This document shows positions 50,740 through 61,030 of a DNA stretch of 64,000 nucleotides, piece by piece. This DNA is from Paenibacillus terricola. GTDB taxonomy: Bacteria; Bacillota; Bacilli; Paenibacillales; Paenibacillaceae. Position 1 is the stretch's first letter. Every line of letters starts with the position of its first letter. The position numbers and the translations under genes were made by a program. The DNA lies in the NCBI RefSeq assembly GCF_014779765.1, contig NZ_JACXZA010000005.1, forward strand, positions 306,916 through 370,915, written 5' to 3'. The notes under the pieces were generated by a model. That model did not search any database, had not been told where the DNA came from, and was given only the letters and a program-made list of their open reading frames with translations.

Positions 50740-50785
50740 AAAAAGAGATTTCACTGGCGCAGAGCGCCAGTGAAATCTCTTTTTT
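50740..50785 (-). terminator. terminator of arabinanase copy 2
   Basis: AAAGAGATTTCACTGGCGC and its perfect inverted copy with an AGA loop, followed by TTTT on both strands; 28 bp after the stop. Confidence 0.92.
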
Positions 50786-50813
50786 TCTCGTTATTAATCG
50801 ACATGTACTTATT

Positions 50814-51788
50814 TTAGTTATAATACGGCCAACCGCTTGAATCCCACTGCAGGTCGCTGATGAGCAGCTTAGGCGCCCCATTCTCTGCTACGCTGTAAGC
50901 ATGGCGCGCTATGACGTTCGTACCGTAAATGTCTTGGCCGCCCGGTCCCTTCCATGCGCTGTTGCCGCTGTCAAGGACGGTTGCGCCGCCATTCTTCATG
51001 TCGACGCCGTTCTTATCGTAGTACGGCCCGAACACGCTCGTCGAACGTCCGACCGCTACCTGGTAAGTCGAATTAACGCCTTGGCAGCAAGCGCCGATCG
51101 ATACGAACAGATAATAATAGCCCGTGCTGCTGTTGTACACGATGCTGGAGCCTTCAATGCCGCCGTCCTTCGTCGCGACGCGGTACGAGTTGCCTGTCGG
51201 TTTCATCGTGTTCTTATCGATTGCCGTAACATAGATTCCCGCAAACCACGAGCCGAAGCTCATGTACAGGTTGCCGTTCTTATCTGCAAACAGGTTAGGA
51301 TCGATTGCGTTATACGTATTCGAGGATGTCGATTTCAGCACCAAACCCTGGTCAACCCAGTCGCCCTTCGTAATGGACGTACAAGTGACGAGGCCGATCG
51401 CCGAAGTCTGCGAACCGAACGAAGAAATCGAATAGTACAGATAGTACTTGCCGTTATAGTAATAAATGTCTGGCGCCCATACATCCAATTTCGTATGGTT
51501 CGGAACCTCCTGAGCCCACCAGGATGGTTCGCTGGAGAAGATCTGGGTACCGCGATTCCAAGCCTGCCCATCCGCCGACCAGAGCACTTGAATGCCTTGG
51601 CCCGTGCTGAACACCCACCGTGTTCCTGTACCATTCTCGGCGATATAGGACGGGTCATGCACATTCGTATCGCCTGTCAGCGTCCAAGTGGAAGCGTATG
51701 CAGAAAAAATCGTTGAAAAAGCGAGAACCGCCGATAGTACGAGCGTAACGAAATATTTACCCTTAATCTTAGCCTTTGACATAATCAT
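50814..51788 (-). CDS. secreted GH43 arabinanase, copy 2
   Basis: A 324-residue paralogue of the gene at 49358, with the same signal peptide (VLSAVLAFSTIFSAYA) and the same catalytic residues (HDPSY, NAIDPNLF, GGIEGSS). The N-terminus has five extra residues (MIMSKAKIKGK). Differences are spread through the protein, not in a block, so the copies have been apart for some time. Both keep the conserved CCQG motif near 232, a Cys pair that may form a disulfide. ATG 51788 is preceded by AAGGAGAGTGTGAAGA. Dosage or slightly different substrate use are possible reasons to keep both. Confidence 0.92.
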   Translation of the reverse strand: MIMSKAKIKGKYFVTLVLSAVLAFSTIFSAYASTWTLTGDTNVHDPSYIAENGTGTRWVFSTGQGIQVLWSADGQAWNRGTQIFSSEPSWWAQEVPNHTKLDVWAPDIYYYNGKYYLYYSISSFGSQTSAIGLVTCTSITKGDWVDQGLVLKSTSSNTYNAIDPNLFADKNGNLYMSFGSWFAGIYVTAIDKNTMKPTGNSYRVATKDGGIEGSSIVYNSSTGYYYLFVSIGACCQGVNSTYQVAVGRSTSVFGPYYDKNGVDMKNGGATVLDSGNSAWKGPGGQDIYGTNVIARHAYSVAENGAPKLLISDLQWDSSGWPYYN

Positions 51789-51879
51789 TCTTCACACTCT
51801 CCTTGTTAAAATAGTTTGAGCAGCGCGCTACAACTGGCTTCTTGATCAGAGAAACCCCATCATTCACCTCCCTTATTAA

Positions 51880-51893
51880 TGAATACGCTTTCA
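51880..51893 (-). promoter_or_regulatory. cre-like site upstream of arabinanase copy 2
   Basis: On the minus strand TGAAAGCGTATTCA, same position relative to the gene as in copy 1. The 378-bp region to metQ has no gene. Confidence 0.62.
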
Positions 51894-52111
51894 TTTATCC
51901 TGAAAAACACAGCTTATAAACATTTGCATTAACTATTATCTGGCATGCATCCGTCAATAAGCTGTATTAAAAGGGATAAATTAATGATGTTATTATGTAA
52001 TTAATATATTTACTATAAATAATCTACTCGATGGAATGTTGCTAGTCAACTACATTTTTCAATTAACTTCACTATGGATGCTAAAGTCATAAATGAATTC
52101 GTTAACTAAAA

Positions 52112-52150
52112 CGAAAGCCCCATCGAGTCGTTATCGTCGATAGGGCTTTC
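52112..52150 (-). terminator. metNPQ terminator
   Basis: CGAAAGCCCCATCGA-type arms (52112-52126 with 52137-52150), 16 bp after the metQ stop, followed by T-rich sequence on the minus strand. Confidence 0.75.
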
Positions 52151-52166
52151 GCGCTGATTTTAGTTT

Positions 52167-53021
52167 TTAGAATGCTGGTACAACTGCACCATTGTATTTA
52201 TCTTCGATGAACTTCTTAACCGTATCGCTGTTCAGCGCTTTCGCCAGCTTCTGCATCGCTTCGCTGTCCTTGTTGTCTGGACGGGACACGAGAATGTTCA
52301 CATATGGGGAATCTTTGCTCTCAAGGAACAGCGCATCCTTCGTCGGTACAAGATTTGCCTCCAGCGCATAGTTCGTGTTGATGATCGCCATATCGACCTC
52401 ATCCAACACGCGCGGAAGCATTGCTGCCTCCAGCTCTTTGATGCTGAGCTTCTTCGGATTGTCGACGATGTCGCTGACTGTAGCGTTGACGCCAACGCCT
52501 TCCTTCAGCTTCAGGAAACCATTCTTCTCGAGCAGCAGCAGCGCGCGTCCGCCGTTGGTTGCATCGTTCGGAATCGCAATCTTCGCGCCATCCTTCAACT
52601 CATCAACCTTCGCGATCTTCTTGGAGTAAGCGCCAAGCGGCTCCAGATGGACGCCCGTTACGGTAACAAGGTCGTAGCCTTTATCTTTGTTGAACTGCTC
52701 CAAGTATGGCGTGTGTTGGAAGAAGTTCGCATCCAGCTGCTTTTCATACACTTGAACGTTCGGCTGGATGTAATCGTTGAATTCAACGATTTCCAGGTTA
52801 ACGCCCTGCTCCTTCAGAAGCGGTTGAATTTCTTTCAAAATCTCAGCGTGGGGAACCGGCGTAGCGCCGACCTTAAGCGTAACCTCTTGCGCCTCCGTCC
52901 CTTCGCCCGTCGTGCCGTTGTTCGTCTCCTCTTTCTTCGAACCGCACGCCGCAAGCGTGAATACCATCATCATCGCAACCGCCAGTACGGCCCATTGCTT
53001 CCAAGTCTTCTGTTGTTTCAT
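52167..53021 (-). CDS. metQ: methionine ABC transporter substrate-binding lipoprotein
   Basis: A 284-residue lipoprotein (lipobox LAAC, Cys26) of the NlpA/MetQ family that binds D- or L-methionine outside the membrane. Typical segments: VGATPVPHAEIL near 52, NVQVYEKQLDANFFQHTPYL near 90, and 'AIPNDATNGGRALLLL' near 150. It is the last gene of the operon metN-metP-metQ; the Gly/Thr-rich linker (NNGTTGEGTEAQ) follows the lipid anchor. Start ATG 53021. Confidence 0.95.
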   Translation of the reverse strand: MKQQKTWKQWAVLAVAMMMVFTLAACGSKKEETNNGTTGEGTEAQEVTLKVGATPVPHAEILKEIQPLLKEQGVNLEIVEFNDYIQPNVQVYEKQLDANFFQHTPYLEQFNKDKGYDLVTVTGVHLEPLGAYSKKIAKVDELKDGAKIAIPNDATNGGRALLLLEKNGFLKLKEGVGVNATVSDIVDNPKKLSIKELEAAMLPRVLDEVDMAIINTNYALEANLVPTKDALFLESKDSPYVNILVSRPDNKDSEAMQKLAKALNSDTVKKFIEDKYNGAVVPAF

Positions 53022-53053
53022 GGTGTAAGCCCTCCACTTTCTCTAGGTGTTCA

Positions 53054-53713
53054 TTATTTTCTGCTGAACTTGCGGACTAACGCATCGCCAACCGACTGCA
53101 GCACCTGCACAAGCACGACCAGCAGGACGACGGTCACGAACATGACATCGGGCTGGAACCGTTGATAGCCATAACGCAGCGCCAAGTCGCCAAGACCGCC
53201 GCCGCCAATAACGCCTGACATCGCGGTGAACGAGACAAGCGTAACCGCCGTAATCGTTACCGCTGCGATCAAGCCTGTCCGCGCTTCGGGGATCAGCACT
53301 TTGCGCACGATATCCCAGCTTGAAGCACCCATCGCTTGCGCTGCTTCAATTACGCCGCGATCGACTTCGCGAAGCGACGTCTCAACAAGCCTCGCGAAGA
53401 ACGGCGCAGCCGCAACAACAAGCGGCGGAATCGAGCCTTCAACGCCGATCGATGTCCCTGTCAGCCATTTGGTGAACGGCATAATCGAAATCATCAGGAT
53501 GATGAACGGGACCGATCGGAAGATGTTGACGATGATCGACAGCACCGAATATATAACAGGCTGGCTCAGCAGTTGACCACGTCCGGTAAGGAACAGGATG
53601 ATGCCAAGAATAAGACCGAGAATAATGGTGAAAACAAGCGACAGCCCCAGCATATGAAGCGTATGGCCTGTCTCCGTCCATATCTCATCCCAACGCACAT
53701 TCTCGAACGTCAT
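53054..53713 (-). CDS. metP: methionine ABC transporter permease
   Basis: A 219-residue MetI/MetP-type permease with five transmembrane segments and the EAA loop 'EAAQAMGASSWDIVRKVLIPEA' (about 135-156) that contacts MetN. The gene overlaps metN by 4 bp and is followed by metQ after 32 bp. The length is normal. Confidence 0.95.
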   Translation of the reverse strand: MTFENVRWDEIWTETGHTLHMLGLSLVFTIILGLILGIILFLTGRGQLLSQPVIYSVLSIIVNIFRSVPFIILMISIMPFTKWLTGTSIGVEGSIPPLVVAAAPFFARLVETSLREVDRGVIEAAQAMGASSWDIVRKVLIPEARTGLIAAVTITAVTLVSFTAMSGVIGGGGLGDLALRYGYQRFQPDVMFVTVVLLVVLVQVLQSVGDALVRKFSRK

Positions 53714-54720
53714 GCGAGCACCTCCGCTTCCAAGCCCTCTTCATGCAGACGCCGCACGATGCGTTCGACATCCTCGCCGCTTCCCCGAACATCGACGATC
53801 AACTGGCCGTAAGGAATGTGTTTCATACGCGAGACCGTCCCCTGCAAAATCGAGAATGACGCTCCCGTCTCCTTAACGGCTTCGAACAATACCGGCTCAA
53901 ACGTCGACTCGCCTTTGAATCGAATGCGCAACAGCTTGCCTTTGCGCATGCTGTCCAAACTGCTCAGCGACTCGCCGGACGCTTCGGATGATTGGGCCAC
54001 GAATTCCTTGGCCACATTGCTGCGGGGATGCAGGAACACGTCGATCACATCGCCCATCTCAACGATCTCGCCGCCATCGATAACGGCTACCCGGTCACAG
54101 ATCGTACGAATGACGTGCATCTCATGCGTAATAAGCATGATGGTAAGTCCAAGCTTCTCATTGATGCCGAGCAGCAGCGACAGAATGGAATCGGTCGTCT
54201 GAGGATCGAGCGCCGAAGTCGCCTCGTCGCACAGCAATACTTCCGGACGATTCGCAAGCGCCCGCGCAATGCCGACACGCTGCTTCTGTCCGCCCGACAG
54301 CTGCGATGGATATTTGTCGCCATGGCCTTCGAGCCCGACCAATCCGATAAGCTCGTCCACACGAGCTTTCATTTCGGCCCGCGGCGTCTTAGCCAGCTTC
54401 AATGGAAAGGCTATATTGTCCCGTACAGTAGCTGTCGATAACAGGTTAAAATGTTGAAAAATAATGCCGATGCGCCGCCGATGCTGCTGCAGCTGCCTCC
54501 CGCTCAGACGGGTCAAATCCGTATCGCCTACAATAACGCTGCCCGTCGTTGGCCGCTCCAACAGATTGACGCAGCGGAGCAGCGTGCTTTTACCCGCGCC
54601 GGAATGACCAATAACGCCGAATATTTCGCCCTTCCGAACATGAAGATCGATTCCGCGAATCGCTTCTGTCGTTATCGAACCGACGCGATAAGTCTTGCTG
54701 ACTGACTTAAGTTCGATCAG
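53710..54720 (-). CDS. metN: methionine ABC transporter ATP-binding protein with non-ATG start
   Basis: A 336-residue ATPase. Walker A is GHSGAGKST (about 38-46), signature LSGGQKQRVGIA, Walker B LLCDEATSALDP; the C-terminal ACT-like regulatory domain of MetN (about 260-336, 'FEPVLFEAVKETGASFSIL') is present. The frame is open from 54723, but no ATG, GTG or TTG exists before Walker A. The usual N-terminus M-IELKSVSKTY is encoded from CTG 54718-54720, with GGAGG 8 bases upstream; ATT 54721-54723 is the alternative. A start at the TTG at 54561 would delete the ATP site and is wrong. Transport of methionine. Confidence 0.9.
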   Translation of the reverse strand: MIELKSVSKTYRVGSITTEAIRGIDLHVRKGEIFGVIGHSGAGKSTLLRCVNLLERPTTGSVIVGDTDLTRLSGRQLQQHRRRIGIIFQHFNLLSTATVRDNIAFPLKLAKTPRAEMKARVDELIGLVGLEGHGDKYPSQLSGGQKQRVGIARALANRPEVLLCDEATSALDPQTTDSILSLLLGINEKLGLTIMLITHEMHVIRTICDRVAVIDGGEIVEMGDVIDVFLHPRSNVAKEFVAQSSEASGESLSSLDSMRKGKLLRIRFKGESTFEPVLFEAVKETGASFSILQGTVSRMKHIPYGQLIVDVRGSGEDVERIVRRLHEEGLEAEVLA

Positions 54721-54803
54721 AATGAAAACCTCCGTAAAGTGACGTTTATTAACAGTCTAACCAACCTTGCCGATTACAATGAAACGGTCGCCTTTACAAC
54801 TTC

Positions 54804-54827
54804 AATCTTTTTCCAAGGAAAAAGATT
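54804..54827. other. perfect hairpin in the metN leader
   Basis: AATCTTTTTCC and GGAAAAAGATT (11 bp, 2-base loop) in the 5' leader. No S-box (SAM riboswitch) or T-box sequence is visible; regulation may differ from B. subtilis metNPQ. Confidence 0.5.
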
Positions 54828-54855
54828 ACAATCCCGACTCAGTTAGTAGGATTTA

Positions 54856-54885
54856 ATTATAGGGTGGCGATTTGACAACTGTCAA
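54856..54885 (-). promoter_or_regulatory. metN promoter (consensus) with palindrome at -35
   Basis: TTGACA (54885-54880), 18-base spacer and TATAAT (54861-54856), 130 bp before metN. TTGACA-gt-TGTCAA, a perfect palindrome, covers the -35. Confidence 0.75.
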
Positions 54886-54926
54886 CGAGGGATATATTGG
54901 AAGTAATCAACGTCTGAACAATAAGA

Positions 54927-54952
54927 AAGCCTTGCCCATATGGGCAAGGCTT
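54927..54952 (-). terminator. terminator of the 62-residue protein gene
   Basis: AAGCCTTGCCC (54927-54937), 4-base loop, GGGCAAGGCTT (54942-54952); 26 bp after the stop at 54978. It lies upstream of the metN promoter. Confidence 0.85.
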
Positions 54953-54977
54953 ATATGTGTATGCTGCAATCTGCCGA

Positions 54978-55166
54978 TTATCCGACGGAGGAGTTTAGTT
55001 TGCCGAGTTCGTCTTCCACTAGCATCGTTAATTCTTCTTCGTAGCCACCCGTGATCCGATATTTGCGAATGTAGTCCTTCACAAATTTCCGAGGATCCTT
55101 CGGCTGGAAAATGCGCGTGAGCTCTTTCAGGCTTTCCTTGACTTCATTCTGGCTATGTTTGGCCAT
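54978..55166 (-). CDS. small charged protein, 62 residues
   Basis: A soluble, helical protein with many Lys and Glu ('NEVKESLKELTRIFQPKDPRKFVKDYIRKYRI', then 'GGYEEELTMLVEDELGKL'). No membrane segment or known motif. I do not recognise the family; its conserved small size and the GGGGGAG site 5 bases before ATG 55166 support a real gene. The 242 bp upstream (55167-55408) hold its promoter and no other feature that I can see. Confidence 0.65.
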   Translation of the reverse strand: MAKHSQNEVKESLKELTRIFQPKDPRKFVKDYIRKYRITGGYEEELTMLVEDELGKLNSSVG

Positions 55167-55408
55167 GAAATCTCCCCCCTAAGCGTTGGATGGCGATCCT
55201 TTAACTTCACGGTACGATTACGGAAGGCGGCACGGCATCCGCACCAGACTTTGCTAAGGAATGGAGCGGCTCCCATGGACAAGAGGTTGGACAATAAGCA
55301 AATTATTTGAACTTTTCTTACTATTATACCACTTAGCCAATTGCTATAAAAGGGAATTGTCTGATTTATTCAGAACCTTTAATAAATTTTTACAAAATTC
55401 GTGCCTAA

Positions 55409-55618
55409 CTACAATTTCTGATCTCCATCTTCCGACAATAATTGCGAGTCCAGTTGTTGAGAGGGCACTGTGATTCGTGAATTGCTGTCGCTCGTCACCG
55501 ATGGATGAACGGTTGAATCCGCGTTTTTCCTAAACATCCGCAGATAGGCAACAACGCCTGCGACAGCTACTGCTACGCCAAATACGACTACAAGGGCCGT
55601 CACCCATCCTTCAACCAT
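55409..55618 (-). CDS. small single-pass membrane protein, 69 residues
   Basis: One transmembrane segment (about 6-27, 'TALVVVFGVAVAVAGVVAYL') with a basic 'RMFRKN' stop and a Ser/Asp/Gln-rich cytosolic or external tail. No known family. I start at ATG 55616-55618 with GGGGGCATCTTG before it. It lies 84 bp after the thioesterase stop on the same strand. Confidence 0.6.
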   Translation of the reverse strand: MVEGWVTALVVVFGVAVAVAGVVAYLRMFRKNADSTVHPSVTSDSNSRITVPSQQLDSQLLSEDGDQKL

Positions 55619-55702
55619 CAAGATGCCCCCTCACGTCCGATTTTCCATATAAAGTTAAGTATAACGAAAATAGAGGCTCCTTTCAACCAAGCCCCCCCTG
55701 CA

Positions 55703-56119
55703 CTAAACAGGTGCGCTGACCGCACGGAAGGCGCCGCTTGCCCATGCGAGCAATTCGCCTTCCGGCCCATGAATACGTCCCTCCATCGTCGCCGTGCGCC
55801 TAGATCGATGAACCATGGACGCTGTACATCGCAGCTCACCGCCAGTGGATGGCGCTAAGTAATGAATATTCAATTGCGCAGTTACAAGCAGTTCGCCTGG
55901 AAACGTATGCATCAATGCCAGCCCCATCGTATTATCGAGCAACGAGGCGAGAACGCCGCCATGTACGATCCCGCCCATGTTCAGATGCCGCTCTGCGCAT
56001 ACGAGACGGACCGCCGCTTTCTCTACCTCTACATACTCGACCTCACAGCCGAGCGTCCCCCAGAAAGTCGATCGAGCCTTCGCCTCCAGCTGTGCCCAAT
56101 CCTCTGGTTCCGGCGGCAT
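55703..56119 (-). CDS. hotdog-fold acyl-CoA thioesterase (PaaI family)
   Basis: A 138-residue PaaI-type thioesterase. The family pattern HLNMGGIVHGGVLASLLDNTMGLAL (about 45-70) holds the catalytic region: HGG near 54 and Asp near 62. It presumably hydrolyses acyl- or hydroxyphenylacetyl-CoA; its position after the acyl-CoA ligase gene (39 bp) suggests acyl-CoA housekeeping during beta-oxidation. GGGGAGGGTGCTGCT precedes ATG 56119. Confidence 0.85.
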   Translation of the reverse strand: MPPEPEDWAQLEAKARSTFWGTLGCEVEYVEVEKAAVRLVCAERHLNMGGIVHGGVLASLLDNTMGLALMHTFPGELLVTAQLNIHYLAPSTGGELRCTASMVHRSRRTATMEGRIHGPEGELLAWASGAFRAVSAPV

Positions 56120-56158
56120 AGCAGCACCCTCCCCTTTGCTTTTTGAACTTCCTATCGT

Positions 56159-57865
56159 TTACGACTGACCTTCAAGCTCCTCGTGCAGCTTCCGCTTCAA
56201 CACTTTGCCAATGATCGACTTCGGCAGATCATCGCGAAACTCGTACACATGCGGCACCTTGAACGATGCGAGCCTCTCCCTGCACCATCGGTTCAGCTCC
56301 TCAGCGGTTAGCTGGACGCCGTCCTTGGGTACAATGTACGCTTTCACCGACTCACCGCGATAATCGTCTTTGATGCCGATAATCGCAGCTTCGCGAACGC
56401 CTGGATGCTCATAAAGAACTTCTTCTACCTCACGAGGATATATATTAAAGCCGCCTGCAATAATGACATCCTTAATGCGATCTACAATTGCAAAATAGCC
56501 TTCGTCATCCATCGTTGCAAGGTCGCCTGTATGCAGCCAGCCGTCCTTCAACACCTTGGCGGTCTCCTCCGGCCGATTCCAATACCCCTTCATCACTTGG
56601 GGGCCGTGAACCACGATCTCTCCAACCTCTCCGATCGCTACCGGCTCCCCCGTCTCGGGATTAACGATTCTGCAATCGGTGTCCGGCAGCGGAAGTCCGA
56701 TCGTGCCGTTCTTGCGGCGTTCCCAGATCGGATTCACATGCGTCACCGGTGATGCCTCCGTAAGGCCGTAGCCTTCGATCAGCCGTCCTCCTGTAATGGC
56801 CTCGAACCGTTGCTGGACTTCAAGCGGCAGCGGCGCGGAACCGCTAATGGCAATCTCAATCGAAGACAGATCCATCTTCGCGGCTTGCGGATGATTGATC
56901 AGCGCTACATACATCGTAGGAGCGCCGGGGAATATCGTTGCCTTCTTGCTGCGTATCGTCTCCAGCACCTGCACAATATCGAATCGCGGGAGCAGGATGA
57001 GCTCTCCGGCTTTATATACCGACAAATTCATCAGCACCGTCAGGCCAAAAACATGAAAAAGCGGCAGTGCAGCAAGAAAACGTTCCTTGCCCTCTCTAAC
57101 GCGGTAGCACCAGGCTGACGCCTGCACCATGTTGGCGACTAGATTGCGATGCGTCAACATGACGCCTTTCGCAACCCCCGTTGTGCCGCCTGTATATTGC
57201 AGCTGCGCCAAATCGCTCGCTGGATCAATGACAGAATGGATCGTCGGGTCTGGCTTCGCCTCCGCCATCAGGCGCGAGTAGGAATGTATGCCAAGCTTGC
57301 CGTACGGAATGTCAGGGCGAAAGCCGTCTCTGCGCTGTTTGATTGGGTATAGTATATTTTTCGGAAAAGGAAGCCCATCTTTAATAGATGTTACGATAAC
57401 ATTTTGCAAAGCCGGCACGGGACCTTCTTCAGGCTTCTCGCCGCGAACGCGCGAAACGCGCGGATACAGCAGATCGACGGTTATCAGAACCGATGCGCCG
57501 CTGTCCGCCAGCTGATGCTGAAGCTCCCGCTCCACATAAATCGGATTCGTCTGCACAACAATAGCGCCGGTCAGCAGCGCGCCATAATACGCAATGACCG
57601 CCTGCGGGCAGTTAGGCAGCATAATCGCAACGCGGTCGCCCTTCGCAACGCCGAGTCGCCGGAGCGCGTCCGCCATGCGGCGAACGTCCTCCAGCAGCTT
57701 TGAATAAGTCAACGTTTTGCCTAGAAAATGAATCGCCGGCCGATCGCCGTACTTGCTCGCGCTATCCAACAGCAGATCGGGTATCGACTTGTTCGGGTAG
57801 TCGTAAGATTCGGCTACCTCCTTCGGATAATGACGCAGCCATGGACGCGGGTTGCTTAGTTCCAT
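56159..57865 (-). CDS. lcfA: long-chain acyl-CoA synthetase
   Basis: A 568-residue ANL-superfamily enzyme that activates fatty acids with ATP and CoA. The AMP loop is YTGGTTGVAKGVMLTH (about 210-225); other motifs are GYGLTEASPV near 350, YWNRPEETAKVLKDGWLHTGDLA near 425 and the Lys of SIIGKVLKRKL near 553. I start at ATG 57865, next to the GAAAGGGTGAGG site; a GTG three codons earlier overlaps it. Acts with FadE, FadA and FadN downstream of activation. Confidence 0.95.
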   Translation of the reverse strand: MELSNPRPWLRHYPKEVAESYDYPNKSIPDLLLDSASKYGDRPAIHFLGKTLTYSKLLEDVRRMADALRRLGVAKGDRVAIMLPNCPQAVIAYYGALLTGAIVVQTNPIYVERELQHQLADSGASVLITVDLLYPRVSRVRGEKPEEGPVPALQNVIVTSIKDGLPFPKNILYPIKQRRDGFRPDIPYGKLGIHSYSRLMAEAKPDPTIHSVIDPASDLAQLQYTGGTTGVAKGVMLTHRNLVANMVQASAWCYRVREGKERFLAALPLFHVFGLTVLMNLSVYKAGELILLPRFDIVQVLETIRSKKATIFPGAPTMYVALINHPQAAKMDLSSIEIAISGSAPLPLEVQQRFEAITGGRLIEGYGLTEASPVTHVNPIWERRKNGTIGLPLPDTDCRIVNPETGEPVAIGEVGEIVVHGPQVMKGYWNRPEETAKVLKDGWLHTGDLATMDDEGYFAIVDRIKDVIIAGGFNIYPREVEEVLYEHPGVREAAIIGIKDDYRGESVKAYIVPKDGVQLTAEELNRWCRERLASFKVPHVYEFRDDLPKSIIGKVLKRKLHEELEGQS

Positions 57866-57913
57866 CGTCCTCACCCTTTCCGATCCGAATGGGCTCTGCA
57901 GTCCTTAACACAC

Positions 57914-59695
<1,782 letters not shown>

Positions 59696-59715
59696 AAGCC
59701 GCTCCACTCCTCTCG

Positions 59716-60933
59716 TTATTGGTTGCTCGATACGGACGGGTACTCCGCTTCGAACACACCTGCCGCACCCATGCCGCCGCCAACGCACATGGAAACAACG
59801 CCATATCGGGCGCCGCGTCGCTTCAGCTCATGCAGCAGCGATACCGTCAGCTTCGCACCGGTGCAGCCAAGCGGATGACCAAGCGCGATGGCGCCGCCGT
59901 TCACGTTGACTGTATGTTCAGGGATTCCGAGATCTCGAATAATCGGGACGCACTGAGCGGCGAACGCCTCGTTCAGCTCGTATAGATCAACCTGCTGCTG
60001 CGTTATGCCCGCGCGCCTAAGCGCCTTCGGAATCGCTTCGATCGGCCCGATGCCCATGATCTCCGGCGCCACGCCGGCAACTGCATAAGAGCGGTAAGAC
60101 GCTATCGGCTGTATGCCCAGCTCCTCGGCCCGACCTCTGCTCATGACGACTACCGCTGCTGCACCGTCGCTCATCTGCGAAGCGTTGCCTGCCGTTACCG
60201 TACCGTCGCGGGCGAAGGATGGCTTGAGCTTGCTGAGACGTTCCGCTGTCGTATCGGGTCTGACCCCTTCATCGGTGTCAAAAATAAGCCGCTTCTCGCG
60301 CGGCCTTCCGGAGACGTCTACACTGCCGATGACCGCTTCAATCGGCACGATCTCATCCCGGAAGCGGCCGGCTGCAATTGCTGCAGCCGCCTTGGCGTGG
60401 CTTGCCGCCGCGAATTGATCCTGCGCTTGTCGGCTCACATCGTACCGCCGCGCAACCTCCTCCGCGGTGTGCCCCATGCCCATGTAGGCTTCAGGCATCG
60501 AGTCGACAATGGAGGGATGCGGCGAAAGCCGGAAGCCGGTCATCGGCACATGGCTCATGCTCTCAACGCCGCCGGCGATGATTACATCGGCATCGCCCAA
60601 TTGAATCCGCTCGGCTGCGAATGCGATCGCCTGCAACCCGGAGGCACAGAAACGATTGACGGTAAGCGCGGGCACCGTGTTCGGAAATCCCGCGTATAGG
60701 GACATGATCCGGGCAAAGTTGAGCCCCTGCTCTCCCTCCGGCATCGCGCAGCCGATGATGACATCCTCTACATCGGCCGCCGTCAATCCGGGCACTCGCT
60801 CAATGGCTGCCCGCAGCACCGCTCGGCCCAGGTCCTCGGCACGCGTCTGCGCGAGGGCGCCTCTCTTCGCTTTGCCGACCGCGGTGCGGACGGCCGACAC
60901 AATGACGGGTTCGCGTTCCCGATCGATTGGCAT
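59716..60933 (-). CDS. fadA: acetyl-CoA acyltransferase (thiolase)
   Basis: A 405-residue thiolase (YusK type) for the last step of beta-oxidation. Cys96 in NRFCASGLQ is the nucleophile; His in [16 protein letters not shown] near 358 and Cys in [12 protein letters not shown] near 390 complete the site. AAGGAGATGAGCGC precedes ATG 60933. It lies between fadN (97 bp upstream, with a hairpin remnant between) and fadE (20 bp downstream). Confidence 0.96.
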   Translation of the reverse strand: MPIDREREPVIVSAVRTAVGKAKRGALAQTRAEDLGRAVLRAAIERVPGLTAADVEDVIIGCAMPEGEQGLNFARIMSLYAGFPNTVPALTVNRFCASGLQAIAFAAERIQLGDADVIIAGGVESMSHVPMTGFRLSPHPSIVDSMPEAYMGMGHTAEEVARRYDVSRQAQDQFAAASHAKAAAAIAAGRFRDEIVPIEAVIGSVDVSGRPREKRLIFDTDEGVRPDTTAERLSKLKPSFARDGTVTAGNASQMSDGAAAVVVMSRGRAEELGIQPIASYRSYAVAGVAPEIMGIGPIEAIPKALRRAGITQQQVDLYELNEAFAAQCVPIIRDLGIPEHTVNVNGGAIALGHPLGCTGAKLTVSLLHELKRRGARYGVVSMCVGGGMGAAGVFEAEYPSVSSNQ

Positions 60934-60975
60934 GCGCTCATCTCCTTACGCGATGATTTATAAGTCATAGAGGTA

Positions 60976-61004
60976 GTTCAAAAAGTCCGCTTAACTTTTT
61001 GAAC
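60976..61004. mobile_element. minimal MITE remnant between fadN and fadA
   Basis: GTTCAAAAAGT (60976-60986), CCGCTTA, ACTTTTTGAAC (60994-61004): both element ends joined with almost no interior. Flank AGAGGTA as in other copies. It can form a hairpin in the fadN-fadA message. Confidence 0.6.
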
Positions 61005-61030
61005 ACGCACTCATTGGGATAGTCAACTGG

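Larger units (their letters stand above)
50814..52151. repeat. tandem duplication, unit B
   Basis: Second unit of the duplication described at 49358-50690; its outer end is the metQ terminator hairpin. Confidence 0.85.

Noticed and set aside
54721..54977. SAM riboswitch before metN
   Set aside because: No S-box-like conserved blocks; only a simple hairpin and a consensus promoter.
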